DNA of 16,019 bases from JAFDWI01 sp964595905 (lineage in GTDB: Bacteria > Actinomycetota > Acidimicrobiia > Acidimicrobiales > Iamiaceae). Shown piece by piece: positions 1 through 7,724 of this stretch (the stretch's first letter is position 1; each line of letters opens with the position of its first letter). A program made the translations under genes and the position numbers. The stretch lies in contig CAZQSU010000072.1 in NCBI GenBank assembly GCA_964595905.1, positions 1 through 16,019 on the forward strand. The letters are read 5' to 3'. Below the pieces are notes generated by a model. It was not told where the DNA came from and searched no databases. It saw only the letters and a program-made list of their open reading frames with translations.

Positions 1-1108
1 GGGTGGCGATCGACAGCAGGGGCCGCGCGATCGACCGGGCGATCACCAGCGCCAGCGCGATCGACAGCGCGGTGGCGAGCAGGAACACCGCCAGGTACAG
101 GTTGCGGCTGTTCTTCGCCGCGGACACGAGGTGGTCGCCACGCGCGGTCAGACTCGCCGTCGCCGCGTTGGTGGCGTCGTTGGTGTCCGGGCGCGACTGA
201 TCGCTGGCGTAACCGATCACCGTCGGGATCGCCCCGTCGCCTCCACGGACCTCGCCGTGCAGACCGAAGTACTCGACTTCGTCGGCGAACTTCTTCATCG
301 ACGGTTGGGCCGTGAACTCGGCGACGACCTTCTGCTGTCGGGGGCTGTGCGCGAGATCCGCGACCGCCCGGCTCTGGGCGATCTCGTGACTTCGCAGATC
401 CTTGAGGGCATCGACCCTCCACTGCTCCTGCTCTGCGGCCGACGCCGTTCCGCCGATGAGGGGGAGGGCGATGTTCCTGGACAACCGTGAACTCAGATCC
501 GAACCGAGCGATACCTGGGCGATGGCGTCGGCGCTCGAGTGCAGCATCGCGTCGTCGATCGTCGCGACCGCTTCGGCACTCGCGTCGTGGAAGCTGGTGA
601 TGAGCTCGGTGTAGGCCTGGTACACGTCGTTGGCCCGCTTCGCCGCGTCCTGGTTGCCCATGGAACGCTGGCCGCGGGGGAAGCTGTCCACCGACTTGCG
701 GACATCGCCGAGCCGCTTGGTCGCATGTTCGAACGTCTTCTCGTACAACGCCTCGGCATCATCTCCGGCTTCGTCGAGTTGGTCGTGGAACCCGACCTCG
801 GTCTCGTCGGTGACCGACCGCGACTGCGGGACACTCTTGGTGTTGCCCAGATCGATCGCGCCGGCGAGTCCGATCAGCTCCAGTGCCGAGATGTTCCGCT
901 CGTTCATCAGCGCGGTGACGTACGCCGACGGTCCACCCGCGATGAGGGCGACCGCCACGTCCCGCTTGGTCTGATCGAGCTGTTTCCGCGCATGGTTCGC
1001 CTGGAAGCCGGTGATGACCGCGACGACGAGGACCGGAACAGCGAGCGCGACCAGCAACTTGGTGCGGATCGAGGTACGTCGCTGCGGCTGCGTGTCATCG
1101 GTGTTCAT
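1..1108 (-). CDS. NIT-like domain membrane sensor, C-terminally truncated by window edge
   Basis: The frame is open from an ATG (complement of 1106-1108) to the window end, giving 369 residues with no stop. A Shine-Dalgarno-like AAGGGGAG lies just upstream (complement of 1111-1118). Visible layout: short basic cytoplasmic N-terminus, first membrane helix about residues 17-35, a long mostly helical extracytoplasmic domain about 40-335, second membrane helix about 338-357, then the beginning of a HAMP domain (IARSIARPLLSIAT). The stretch LMNERNISALELIGLAG (residues 67-83) resembles the helix 1 signature of nitrate/nitrite-sensing (NIT) domains, which in Actinomycetota usually sit in sensor kinases, including those of roadblock/GTPase conservons; others are chemoreceptors or cyclases. 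The output domain lies outside the window, so kinase versus other output cannot be decided. The start overlaps the end of the upstream nuclease gene by 14 bp, suggesting co-transcription. The ligand is unknown; NIT is an inference from pattern, not a search. Confidence 0.75.
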   Translation of the reverse strand, partial: MNTDDTQPQRRTSIRTKLLVALAVPVLVVAVITGFQANHARKQLDQTKRDVAVALIAGGPSAYVTALMNERNISALELIGLAGAIDLGNTKSVPQSRSVTDETEVGFHDQLDEAGDDAEALYEKTFEHATKRLGDVRKSVDSFPRGQRSMGNQDAAKRANDVYQAYTELITSFHDASAEAVATIDDAMLHSSADAIAQVSLGSDLSSRLSRNIALPLIGGTASAAEQEQWRVDALKDLRSHEIAQSRAVADLAHSPRQQKVVAEFTAQPSMKKFADEVEYFGLHGEVRGGDGAIPTVIGYASDQSRPDTNDATNAATASLTARGDHLVSAAKNSRNLYLAVFLLATALSIALALVIARSIARPLLSIAT

Positions 1109-1934
1109 GACTCCCCTTGTCGTCTGGTTTACCGTCGGCGGACGAGTGTTGCAGGTCGGCAGGTCGTCGGGGGAATGGAGCAGTCGACTCGTCGTGGTCG
1201 GTCGACTCGGCGCGGCCCGGTCGACCACACGAGGCGAGCAGGTGCTCGAGTGCGCGACGCTCCGCCCGCGTCACCCCGAGTCGGTACGCCGCATGGACGA
1301 CGACCGTGTCGATGGCATAGACGCAGTGGATGCGCTCGTTCTCCGGAAGCCACCGGTCGGCCAGCCGATCGCCCTTTTCCTGATTCGACGGGCCGTCGAC
1401 GGCGACCAGATTGCGTGGATCGTTGGCGAACGCGAGCCGCCGAGCGGGCGGCCACCGCCAGGCGCCGAGAATCCACGCAGCGTGCAGCGGGACGACGTGG
1501 TCGATCTGGACGGCGCTCGCGTCGGACTTGGAGAACGACAACGTCTCACCGGTGTAGGGGTCGACGAGCGAGCCGGCGACCACGACGCAGCCGCCGGTAC
1601 CCGGGCGGGTGCGGATCGCGCGCAGGTCGCGCCGCAGGATGTCGTCGCGGGTGTCGCAGCCGTTGTGGTCCACGTCGGCCCACGCCGTCGAGAAGTCCCG
1701 GACGCGGTCGTACGCGACCTCCCAGGCCGGTTCCACCGTGGCGAGCCGCGCGAGGCGGGCGCGCGCCGTCGCCGGCGTGACCAGCGCCGCCCAGCGGGGT
1801 CGCACCGCGACGTCGCCGTCGGGCCCGGATCCGGGGCCGGAGACCACGAGCGTCGTCACGATCGTGACCAGGACGACACAGAAGACCACGGCCCACGCGC
1901 GGGGGACGGTCGGGTCGATCGGTTTCGGCGTCAC
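1095..1934 (-). CDS. Secreted or membrane-anchored HNH nuclease, DUF1524-type
   Basis: This 279-residue protein starts at a GTG (complement of 1932-1934) preceded by a good GGAGG ribosome site six bases upstream. A hydrophobic segment at about residues 13-32 is a signal peptide or membrane anchor, so the nuclease part should act outside the cytoplasmic membrane. The C-terminal half carries the beta-beta-alpha-metal nuclease pattern of the DUF1524/GmrSD-C-like HNH family: the IDHVVPL core (D145, H146), then FANDPRNLVAV with N175, and a downstream N184/K187 in SNQEKGD. C93 and C116 could form a disulfide in an exported domain. Such proteins are common and poorly studied in Actinomycetota; nutrient-DNA degradation or competition are possible roles. 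The 3' end overlaps the sensor gene's start codon region, so the two are probably translated from one mRNA. The family call is firm; the substrate and biological role are not known. Confidence 0.85.
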   Translation of the reverse strand: MTPKPIDPTVPRAWAVVFCVVLVTIVTTLVVSGPGSGPDGDVAVRPRWAALVTPATARARLARLATVEPAWEVAYDRVRDFSTAWADVDHNGCDTRDDILRRDLRAIRTRPGTGGCVVVAGSLVDPYTGETLSFSKSDASAVQIDHVVPLHAAWILGAWRWPPARRLAFANDPRNLVAVDGPSNQEKGDRLADRWLPENERIHCVYAIDTVVVHAAYRLGVTRAERRALEHLLASCGRPGRAESTDHDESTAPFPRRPADLQHSSADGKPDDKGSHEHR

Positions 1935-2027
1935 GGCGAACCTCCGGGTATTCGATACCGTTGGGTTCCGCGTCGGGAACGATCACACCCTCCCGTGATC
2001 TCGGACGACCCGAGAAGGAGCAGCGCC
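1935..2027. promoter_or_regulatory. Divergent intergenic region with three adjacent inverted repeats
   Basis: These 93 bp separate the nuclease gene (minus) from the aldo/keto reductase (plus) and must hold both promoters. Three perfect dyads follow one another: GGTAT-N3-ATACC (1947-1959), GTTCC-N6-GGAAC (1965-1980) and GATCAC-N8-GTGATC (1981-2000). A weaker TCGG-N5-CCGA follows at 2001-2013. The last full dyad has the size of a repressor operator. TACCGT (1956-1961) fits a TANNNT -10 box for the plus gene, and TATCGA on the minus strand (complement of 1952-1957) could serve the nuclease. No convincing -35 box is visible. Regulation by a dimeric transcription factor is an inference. Confidence 0.4.
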
Positions 2028-3002
2028 ATGGCAAGTATGCCCTACAACCGCATGGGTCACACCGGGCTGAAGTTGAGTGCCCTGTCGTTCGGCTCGTGGG
2101 TCACCTTCGGTACGCAGGTCGACACCGGCCTCGCCGTGGAGTGCCTCGCCGCGGCGAAAGGGGGCGGGGTGAACTTCTTCGACAACGCCGAGGCCTACGG
2201 CGGTGGCGAGTCCGAACGCATCATGGGTGCCGCCATCGCCGAGTTGGGCTGGCCGCGCCACAGCTACGTGGTCTCCACCAAGCTGTACTGGGGCCTGCAC
2301 GACGACCCGAACATGCGCAACACCCTGAACCGCAAGTACCTGATGCAGGCGATCGACGGCTCACTGGAGCGCCTCGGACTCGACTTCGTCGATCTGTGCT
2401 ACTGCCACCGGCCCGACCCGGAGACGCCGATCGTCGAGACCGTGTGGGCGTTCTCCGACATGATCGCCGCGGGCAAGGTCCACTACTGGGGCACGTCCGA
2501 GTGGTCCGGAGCGGAGATCGCGGAGGCGATCGCGGTCGCCGAGCGTCACCATCTGCACCCTCCGGTGGTCGAACAGCCCCAGTACAACCTGTTCGAGCGG
2601 CGCAAGGTCGAGACCGACTACGCACGCATCTACGACTCGGCGAACGGGCTCGGCCTGACGACCTGGAGCCCCCTCGCCTCGGGGTTGCTCAGTGGCAAGT
2701 ACGTCGACGGAATCCCCGAAGGCAGTCGCGCGACCCTGCCGGGTTACGAGTGGCTCGCCAAGCTGTTGACCAACGAGAAGCGCAACGCGACGGTCCGCGA
2801 GTTGGCCCGGATCGCCGAGCGGCTCGAGGTCACCACCGCCCAACTGGCGATCGCCTGGTGCGCGTCGAACCCGCGGGTCACCTCGGTGATCCTGGGCGCC
2901 AGTCGGGTCGACCAGGTCACCGAGAACCTGGGAGCGCTCGAGGCGCTCGACCGGCTCACCCCCGACGTACGCGACGAGATCGAACTGCTCTTCCTGAAGT
3001 GA
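2028..3002 (+). CDS. Aldo/keto reductase, Kv-beta/AKR6-like
   Basis: The 324-residue protein begins at an ATG with a GAGAAGGAG ribosome site seven bases upstream; the reading frame is open far upstream but that part is the antisense of the nuclease gene and is not coding. It is a complete NADPH-dependent aldo/keto reductase of the (beta/alpha)8 fold. The catalytic tetrad is visible: D52 and Y57 in FFDNAEAYGG, K85 in VSTKLYW, and H127 in YCHRPD. The residues EQPQYNLFER, WSPLASGLLSGKY and the NADP-binding ILGASRVDQVTENLGA near the C-terminus match the potassium-channel beta-subunit/YghZ branch rather than the AKR1-5 group. Those relatives reduce aldehydes, methylglyoxal or ketones; the natural substrate here cannot be read from the sequence, and no channel gene is nearby. 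It stands alone, with 38 bp before rarA and its own upstream control region. Confidence 0.93.
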   Translation: MASMPYNRMGHTGLKLSALSFGSWVTFGTQVDTGLAVECLAAAKGGGVNFFDNAEAYGGGESERIMGAAIAELGWPRHSYVVSTKLYWGLHDDPNMRNTLNRKYLMQAIDGSLERLGLDFVDLCYCHRPDPETPIVETVWAFSDMIAAGKVHYWGTSEWSGAEIAEAIAVAERHHLHPPVVEQPQYNLFERRKVETDYARIYDSANGLGLTTWSPLASGLLSGKYVDGIPEGSRATLPGYEWLAKLLTNEKRNATVRELARIAERLEVTTAQLAIAWCASNPRVTSVILGASRVDQVTENLGALEALDRLTPDVRDEIELLFLK

Positions 3003-3027
3003 CCGGGCCCCGGTGACGCACGGCCGG

Positions 3028-3033
3028 TAGCCT
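3028..3033 (+). promoter_or_regulatory. Putative -10 box for leaderless rarA transcript
   Basis: TAGCCT fits the actinobacterial TANNNT -10 pattern and ends 7 nt before the GTG start of rarA. That spacing would place the transcription start on or next to the start codon. No Shine-Dalgarno sequence is present in the gap, which agrees with a leaderless mRNA. No clear -35 element is visible, so this remains a prediction from spacing and pattern. Confidence 0.45.
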
Positions 3034-3040
3034 CGGGCGT

Positions 3041-4360
3041 GTGGCTTCCGGGGACGATCTGTTCGCCGCGGCGCGCGACGACGCACTGGCCCGACGGGCG
3101 CCGTTGGCCGAACGGCTGCGGCCCGTCCGCCTCGACGACGTCGTCGGTCAGGATGACCTGCTCGGCGCCGAAGGGGTCCTGCGCAACCTGATCGAATCGG
3201 ACCGGTTGACCTCGGTGATCCTGTGGGGTCCCGCGGGCACGGGAAAGACGACGATCGCCCGCCTCATCGCGCGTTCGACCGCGAAGGCGTTCGAGTCACT
3301 GTCCGCGGTGTCGGCGAGCGTCGCGGACGTGCGCGCCGTGCTCGCCCGGGCGGGTGAACGCCTCGGTGAACGCTCCCAGGGCACGATCCTGTTCCTCGAC
3401 GAGGTGCACCGGTTCACCAAATCCCAGCAGGACGCCCTGTTGCCCGCGGTGGAATCGGGGCTGATCGTGTTGATCGGTGCGACGACCGAGAACCCGCACT
3501 TCGAGGTCAATCCACCGCTGATGAGTCGGTCGACCCTGTTCCGGCTCGAACCGCTCGACGATGCCGCACTCGCCGAGCTCCTCGATCGGGGCGCGGTCGC
3601 CGAAGGAGTCACCGTCGTCGACGAGGCGGCGAAGCACCTGGTGACCCTCGCCGCGGGAGACGGGCGGCACCTGCTCACCTCGCTCGAGGTCGCGGCCGCC
3701 GTCGCGAGCCGGCGCGCGGCGCGTGAGGGCGGCCCGGCCGAGGTGACCCTCGCCGATGCCGAGGCCGCGCTCGGCGCCCGGGCGGTGCGCTACGGACGGG
3801 ACGACCACTACGACGTCATCAGCGCGTTCATCAAGTCGATCCGGGGCAGCGACCCCGACGCGGGGGTGTACTGGTTGGCGACGATGCTCGAAGCCGGCGA
3901 GGATCCCCGCTTCATCGCACGACGGTTGGTGATCCTCGCGTCCGAGGACATCGGGCTGGCCGACCCGATGAGCCTGGTCGTCGCCACCGCGGCCGCCCGG
4001 GCGCTCGAGTTCGTGGGGCTTCCCGAAGCGCAGCTCAACCTCGCCCAGGCCGTCATCCACCTGGCCTGCGCGCCCAAGTCGAATGCCACGACCGTCGCGA
4101 TGCTGCGTGCCCGGGCCGACGTGCGCCGCGGCGTGACCGGCGAGGTGCCCGTGCACCTGCGCGACGCGCACTACGCGGGTGCCGCCTCCCTCGGGCACGG
4201 GGCAGGCTACGAGTATCCTCACGATGACCCCCGCGGCTGGTCCGACCAGCAGTACGTGCCCGATGCCGTGGTGGGTCGCATCTATTACGAACCGTCGACC
4301 CACGGCGCCGAACCAGGAGTGGCCGAGCAGTTGTCCAGACGCAGGAACCCCCCGGCATGA
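3041..4360 (+). CDS. rarA: Replication-associated recombination protein A (RarA/MgsA AAA+ ATPase)
   Basis: RarA is a homotetrameric AAA+ ATPase related to clamp loaders and RuvB. It acts at stalled replication forks and interacts with SSB. This 439-residue protein is full length and starts at GTG 3041. Visible elements: the N-terminal LAERLRPVRLDDVVGQ signature (about 22-37), Walker A GPAGTGKT (63-70), Walker B ILFLDE followed by VHRF (116-125), sensor 1 GATTEN (146-151) and an arginine finger in MSRS (R163). The C-terminal half carries the helical MgsA/RarA tetramerisation region, including YDVISAFIKSIRGSDPDA and RRLVILASEDIGLADP. The last 20 or so residues are poorly conserved. Its stop overlaps the next start (ATGA, 4357-4360), so it is coupled to the DUF948-like gene. 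A rarA gene a few genes upstream of alaS is a familiar actinobacterial arrangement. Confidence 0.95.
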   Translation: MASGDDLFAAARDDALARRAPLAERLRPVRLDDVVGQDDLLGAEGVLRNLIESDRLTSVILWGPAGTGKTTIARLIARSTAKAFESLSAVSASVADVRAVLARAGERLGERSQGTILFLDEVHRFTKSQQDALLPAVESGLIVLIGATTENPHFEVNPPLMSRSTLFRLEPLDDAALAELLDRGAVAEGVTVVDEAAKHLVTLAAGDGRHLLTSLEVAAAVASRRAAREGGPAEVTLADAEAALGARAVRYGRDDHYDVISAFIKSIRGSDPDAGVYWLATMLEAGEDPRFIARRLVILASEDIGLADPMSLVVATAAARALEFVGLPEAQLNLAQAVIHLACAPKSNATTVAMLRARADVRRGVTGEVPVHLRDAHYAGAASLGHGAGYEYPHDDPRGWSDQQYVPDAVVGRIYYEPSTHGAEPGVAEQLSRRRNPPA

Positions 4361-4734
4361 TCGTCGCCGAGTTGTCCGCACAGGACGTCGCCGTCCTCGT
4401 CGCCGTCGGCGTGAGTCTCGCCGCCGCGGTGGCGATCTCGTTGGTGACGGCCTCGCTGGTGCGTACCGTGCGCGTGCTGCGCGACGAGTTGGCCGAGTTC
4501 CGCGTACGCTCAGACGAGGTACTCGCCGAGTTGCACGAGACCGTCGACGTCGCCCGGGCCGACCTGGAGCGGGTCGACGACCTGGTCGGATCCGCCGAGG
4601 CCCTGGCCGCGACCGTCGACGGCGTCGCCAAGGTGGGTTACTTCACCGTCGGGAAGCCGGTGATCAAGACGGTCGCGCTCGCCAAGGGAACGTCGCGGGC
4701 GGCCCGTCGCATGCGCGGCACGAAGGCCGGTTGA
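4357..4734 (+). CDS. Small membrane protein, DUF948-like
   Basis: This 125-residue protein starts at an ATG overlapping the rarA stop. One membrane helix covers about residues 11-36. It is followed by an amphipathic, probably coiled-coil segment of about 60 residues (LRDELAEFRVRSDEVLAEL and on), then a conserved-looking VGYFTVGKPVIKTVALAKG block and a basic tail (RRMRG). The topology and the heptad-like region resemble DUF948 proteins, which occur at this spot, between rarA and alaS, in several Actinomycetota. Function is unknown in the family; a scaffold or membrane-tethering role is only a guess. Only 11 nt separate it from the next gene, so the two are very likely co-expressed. The family assignment is by topology, position and sequence feel, not by a search. 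Confidence 0.8.
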   Translation: MIVAELSAQDVAVLVAVGVSLAAAVAISLVTASLVRTVRVLRDELAEFRVRSDEVLAELHETVDVARADLERVDDLVGSAEALAATVDGVAKVGYFTVGKPVIKTVALAKGTSRAARRMRGTKAG

Positions 4735-4745
4735 GTGAGGCGAAC

Positions 4746-5051
4746 GTGTTCAAACGGGTGATCTGGTTCGCAGCCGGAGCGGCCGCCGGTGTGGCGGGTC
4801 TGCGACGCATCGAACGGGAGGTCGCCGAGCGGCGGGCCCGACTCGAACCCGATGCGCTCGCTCACACGGCGGTCGAAGCGGCGGGTCGCGGAGCCGACCG
4901 CGTCCGGTCGGCGGTCGCCGACGGGCGTCGGGAGATGCAACGGGTGGCACGCGAACTCGAAGCATCCCACGACCCTTCCCGGCGCCCGGCCCGGACGGGG
5001 GAGGCGCGCACCTCCGGAATCGGATCAACGGCGCCGACCTCGACTCGGTAG
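4746..5051 (+). CDS. Small conserved membrane-associated protein, DUF6167-like
   Basis: The frame gives 101 residues from GTG 4746, with GTGAGG five bases upstream as a plausible ribosome site. A TTG at 4731, overlapping the previous stop, is an in-frame alternative adding five residues. The N-terminus MFKRVIWFAAGAAAGVAG is a short glycine/alanine-rich hydrophobic helix like that of the DUF6167 proteins found just upstream of alaS in Streptomyces and relatives. Next comes a helical, charged region rich in Arg, Glu and Ala (about 20-75), and then a low-complexity Pro/Thr/Ser/Arg tail. No catalytic motif is visible and the function is unknown. The pairing with the DUF948-like gene suggests the two membrane proteins work together. 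The tail may be poorly conserved. Confidence 0.7.
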   Translation: MFKRVIWFAAGAAAGVAGLRRIEREVAERRARLEPDALAHTAVEAAGRGADRVRSAVADGRREMQRVARELEASHDPSRRPARTGEARTSGIGSTAPTSTR

Positions 5052-5054
5052 GCT
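5049..5054 (+). promoter_or_regulatory. Putative -10 box upstream of alaS
   Basis: TAGGCT overlaps the stop codon of the preceding small gene and fits TANNNT. It ends 28 nt before the chosen alaS ATG, which would give a leader of about 20 nt, too short for a T-box or other attenuator. An in-frame GTG at 5068 lies 13 nt after the box and could be an alternative start. The box may be fortuitous. Confidence 0.3.
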
Positions 5055-5082
5055 CGCGCGACGCCATGTGGGACGTGACGCC

Positions 5083-7704
5083 ATGACCACCGTTTCGAAC
5101 GCGAACGAGTTGCGACGCGCCTTCGTCGAGCATTTCCGCGCGCACGCGCACACCGAGGTGCCCTCGGCCGGGTTGATCCCGCTGCACCCGTCCGCCCCGA
5201 TGTTCACGAACTCGGGCATGATGCCGTTCGTCCCGTATTTTCTCGGTGAGGAGGCCGTCCCGTGGACGCCGCCGAGAGCGGTGTCGGTCCAGAAGTGCGT
5301 ACGCGCGGGAGGCAAGCACAACGACCTCGACGCGGTCGGACGTTCGCCGCGCCATCTGAGTTTCTTCGAGATGCTCGGCAACTTCGCGTTCGGCGACTAC
5401 TTCAAGGAGGACGCGATCCGGTGGGCGTGGGAGTTCCTCACCGGCACGCTCGGTCTCGACGGAGACCGCATGTGGGTGACGGTGCACGTCAGCGACGACG
5501 CCGCCGAGGCGATCTGGCGCGACACGGTGGGTTTTCCGGGGGAGCGGATCCAACGGCTCGACGCCGACAACTTCTGGGAGATGGGGGAGACCGGCCCGTG
5601 CGGGCCGTCGTCGGAGATCTTCTGGGACTACGGACCGGACCTCGGCCCTGACGGCGGCCCGGCGAACCCCGAAGCCGAGGACCGCTATCCCGAGTTGTGG
5701 AACCTGGTGTTCCAGCAGCACTTCCGTCACCCCGACGGGTCGCTCAGCGACCTCGCCACGAAGAACATCGACACGGGCGCCGGGCTCGAGCGGATCCTGG
5801 CCGTGCTCCAGGGCAGCCCGTGGCTCTATTCGGCCGACACGCTGTCCGAGCTGGTCGTGTCCGCGGAGCACCTGACCGGACGGAAGCTGGGCGACGACCG
5901 GGACGCCGACGTGGCGCTCCGCCTGCTGGCCGATCACGCACGCACCATGACGTTCCTCGTCGCGGACGGGGTCATCCCCTCCAACGAGGAGCGCGGCTAC
6001 GTGTTGCGCCGCATCATCCGTCGGGCGATCCGCTTCGCGTACCTGCTCGGGGTCGAGGGCCAGATCGCCGCGCCGCTCGCGCGTCGGGTCGCCGAGGTCA
6101 TGGGATCGGCCTATCCCGAGGTCGTGGCCAACCTCGAGGTGATCGTGGGCGTGCTCGGACGCGAAGAGGACCAGTTCCGGCGCACCCTGACGACCGGCAT
6201 GGGCATCCTCGACGCCGAGTTGGGCCGCCTGCCCGACGCGGCGGTGGTGCCCGGGCACGTGGCGTTCCAGCTGCACGACACCTACGGGTTTCCCCTCGAG
6301 GTCACGAGCGAGATCGCAGGCGAGCGTGGCCACGGGGTCGACCTCGAGGGCTTCGCGGCCGAGATGGCCGAACAGCGCCGTCGCGCGAAGGCCGCGGCGA
6401 AGTCCAGTGGCGTCGCCACGGGCGCGTCGGCCGAGGCGTTCGCCGACGTGTTGGCCGAACACGGCACCACCGAGTTCACCGGACGGGCCGAGGACGTCTC
6501 GAAGGCGAAGGTGCTCGCGGTCGTGCCTGCCGAGGGCCGGGGCGACGACGTCGAGATCGTGCTCGACCGCACTCCCTTCTATGCCGAAGCGGGCGGCCAG
6601 GTCGGTGACACCGGCACGATCACGACCGACACGGGTCGAGCCGACGTCCTCGACACCACCTATGCGCTTCCCGGTCTGCACCGGCACCTCGCTCGGATCA
6701 CGACGGGCAGCATCACCCCCGGCCAGGACGCGGTCGCGTCGATCGACGGGGCGCGGCGCGACGCGATCCGTCGCAACCACACCGCGACGCACCTGTTGCA
6801 CTGGGCGCTCCGGGAGGTGCTCGGCGACCACGTGAAGCAGCAGGGCTCGCTCGTGGCGCCCGACCGGCTGCGCTTCGATTTCAGTCACTTCGAGGCGATG
6901 ACCGACGACGAGATCCGCGCCGTCGAAGACCTCGCGAACGCCGAGGTCCTCGACAACGCACCGGCCCGTCACTTCGAGACCACGAAGGAACACGCGCTGG
7001 CGATGGGAGCGATCGCGTTCTTCGGAGAGAAGTACGGCGACGTCGTCCGCGTGCTCGAAGCGGGTCGTCACTCGGTCGAGCTGTGCGGCGGGACGCACGT
7101 GGGGGCGCTCGGCGACATCGGGCTCGTCAAGATCGTCTCCGAGACGTCGATCGGCTCGAATCTGCGACGCATCGAGGCGACCACGGGCCTCGGATCGCTG
7201 GCCCTGGTGCGCGACGACGAGCGACTGCTCGCCACGGCGGCCGAGAAACTCGGCGTGCCCGCGCGCGACCTGGTCTCGGGCATCGACAAGCGTCACGACG
7301 AACTCGAGGCCGCTCGCGCGGAGCTCGCGGCGCTGCACCGTGAGCTCGCCGTCGCGCGGGCACGCGACCTTGCCGGCGACGCCGTCGACGGCATCGTGGT
7401 CGCCAGGGTCGACGGGTTGACCCGTGACGATCTCAAGGCGGTCGCGGTCGCGGTCCGCGACGTCCCCGGCGTCGTCGGTGTCGTCCTCGGCGGCGCGACC
7501 GACACCGGTGGAGCGGCGCTCGTCGTCGCCACCGAAGAGGAGTCGGGGCGCCACGCCGGCGAACTCGTCGGCGAGTTGTCGTCGACGCTCGGCGGGGGCG
7601 GCAACACCAAGAACGCCCGATTGGCCATGGCAGGGGGGCGCGATGTCGGCCGTGTCGACGCCACCCTGGACGCCGCTCGGACGCGACTGCTGGGGACGTC
7701 CTGA
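5083..7704 (+). CDS. alaS: Alanine--tRNA ligase
   Basis: AlaRS charges tRNA(Ala) and hydrolyses mischarged Ser/Gly-tRNA(Ala). The 873-residue length is normal for a full bacterial enzyme. ATG 5083 gives the usual N-terminus (NELRRAFVEHFRAH); GTG 5068 is possible but adds residues not typical of the family. Visible parts: class II catalytic core with SVQKCVRAGGKHNDLDAVG and SFFEMLGNFAFGDYFK (F94-K107 region), motif 3 in NIDTGAGLERI (228-238), the editing domain with zinc ligands HTATH (H566, H570) and CGGTH (C668, H672), and a C-terminal DHHA1-type domain ending in GGGGNTKNARLAMAGG, the glycine-rich C-Ala signature. All key residues are present. The gene opens the conserved alaS-ruvX-mltG-aroE run. 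The short upstream gap leaves no room for a T-box riboswitch. Confidence 0.98.
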   Translation: MTTVSNANELRRAFVEHFRAHAHTEVPSAGLIPLHPSAPMFTNSGMMPFVPYFLGEEAVPWTPPRAVSVQKCVRAGGKHNDLDAVGRSPRHLSFFEMLGNFAFGDYFKEDAIRWAWEFLTGTLGLDGDRMWVTVHVSDDAAEAIWRDTVGFPGERIQRLDADNFWEMGETGPCGPSSEIFWDYGPDLGPDGGPANPEAEDRYPELWNLVFQQHFRHPDGSLSDLATKNIDTGAGLERILAVLQGSPWLYSADTLSELVVSAEHLTGRKLGDDRDADVALRLLADHARTMTFLVADGVIPSNEERGYVLRRIIRRAIRFAYLLGVEGQIAAPLARRVAEVMGSAYPEVVANLEVIVGVLGREEDQFRRTLTTGMGILDAELGRLPDAAVVPGHVAFQLHDTYGFPLEVTSEIAGERGHGVDLEGFAAEMAEQRRRAKAAAKSSGVATGASAEAFADVLAEHGTTEFTGRAEDVSKAKVLAVVPAEGRGDDVEIVLDRTPFYAEAGGQVGDTGTITTDTGRADVLDTTYALPGLHRHLARITTGSITPGQDAVASIDGARRDAIRRNHTATHLLHWALREVLGDHVKQQGSLVAPDRLRFDFSHFEAMTDDEIRAVEDLANAEVLDNAPARHFETTKEHALAMGAIAFFGEKYGDVVRVLEAGRHSVELCGGTHVGALGDIGLVKIVSETSIGSNLRRIEATTGLGSLALVRDDERLLATAAEKLGVPARDLVSGIDKRHDELEAARAELAALHRELAVARARDLAGDAVDGIVVARVDGLTRDDLKAVAVAVRDVPGVVGVVLGGATDTGGAALVVATEEESGRHAGELVGELSSTLGGGGNTKNARLAMAGGRDVGRVDATLDAARTRLLGTS

Positions 7705-7724
7705 CGACCCCGTCGTTCCATGTC

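Noticed and set aside
539..1780. A 413-codon plus-strand open frame opposite the sensor and nuclease genes
   Set aside because: It has no domain and a low-complexity Arg-rich end. The minus-strand frames have ribosome sites, membrane helices and family motifs.
1011..2027. N-terminal extension of the aldo/keto reductase frame
   Set aside because: The frame is open for 339 codons upstream but runs opposite the HNH nuclease and sensor genes. The family N-terminus and a good ribosome site are at 2028.
3002..3014. ACCGGG-C-CCCGGT palindrome after the aldo/keto reductase as a terminator
   Set aside because: The loop would be too small and there is no T-run; it looks like GC-rich chance.
5052..5082. 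T-box riboswitch for alaS
   Set aside because: Only 31 bp lie between the previous gene and alaS, far too short for a T-box leader.
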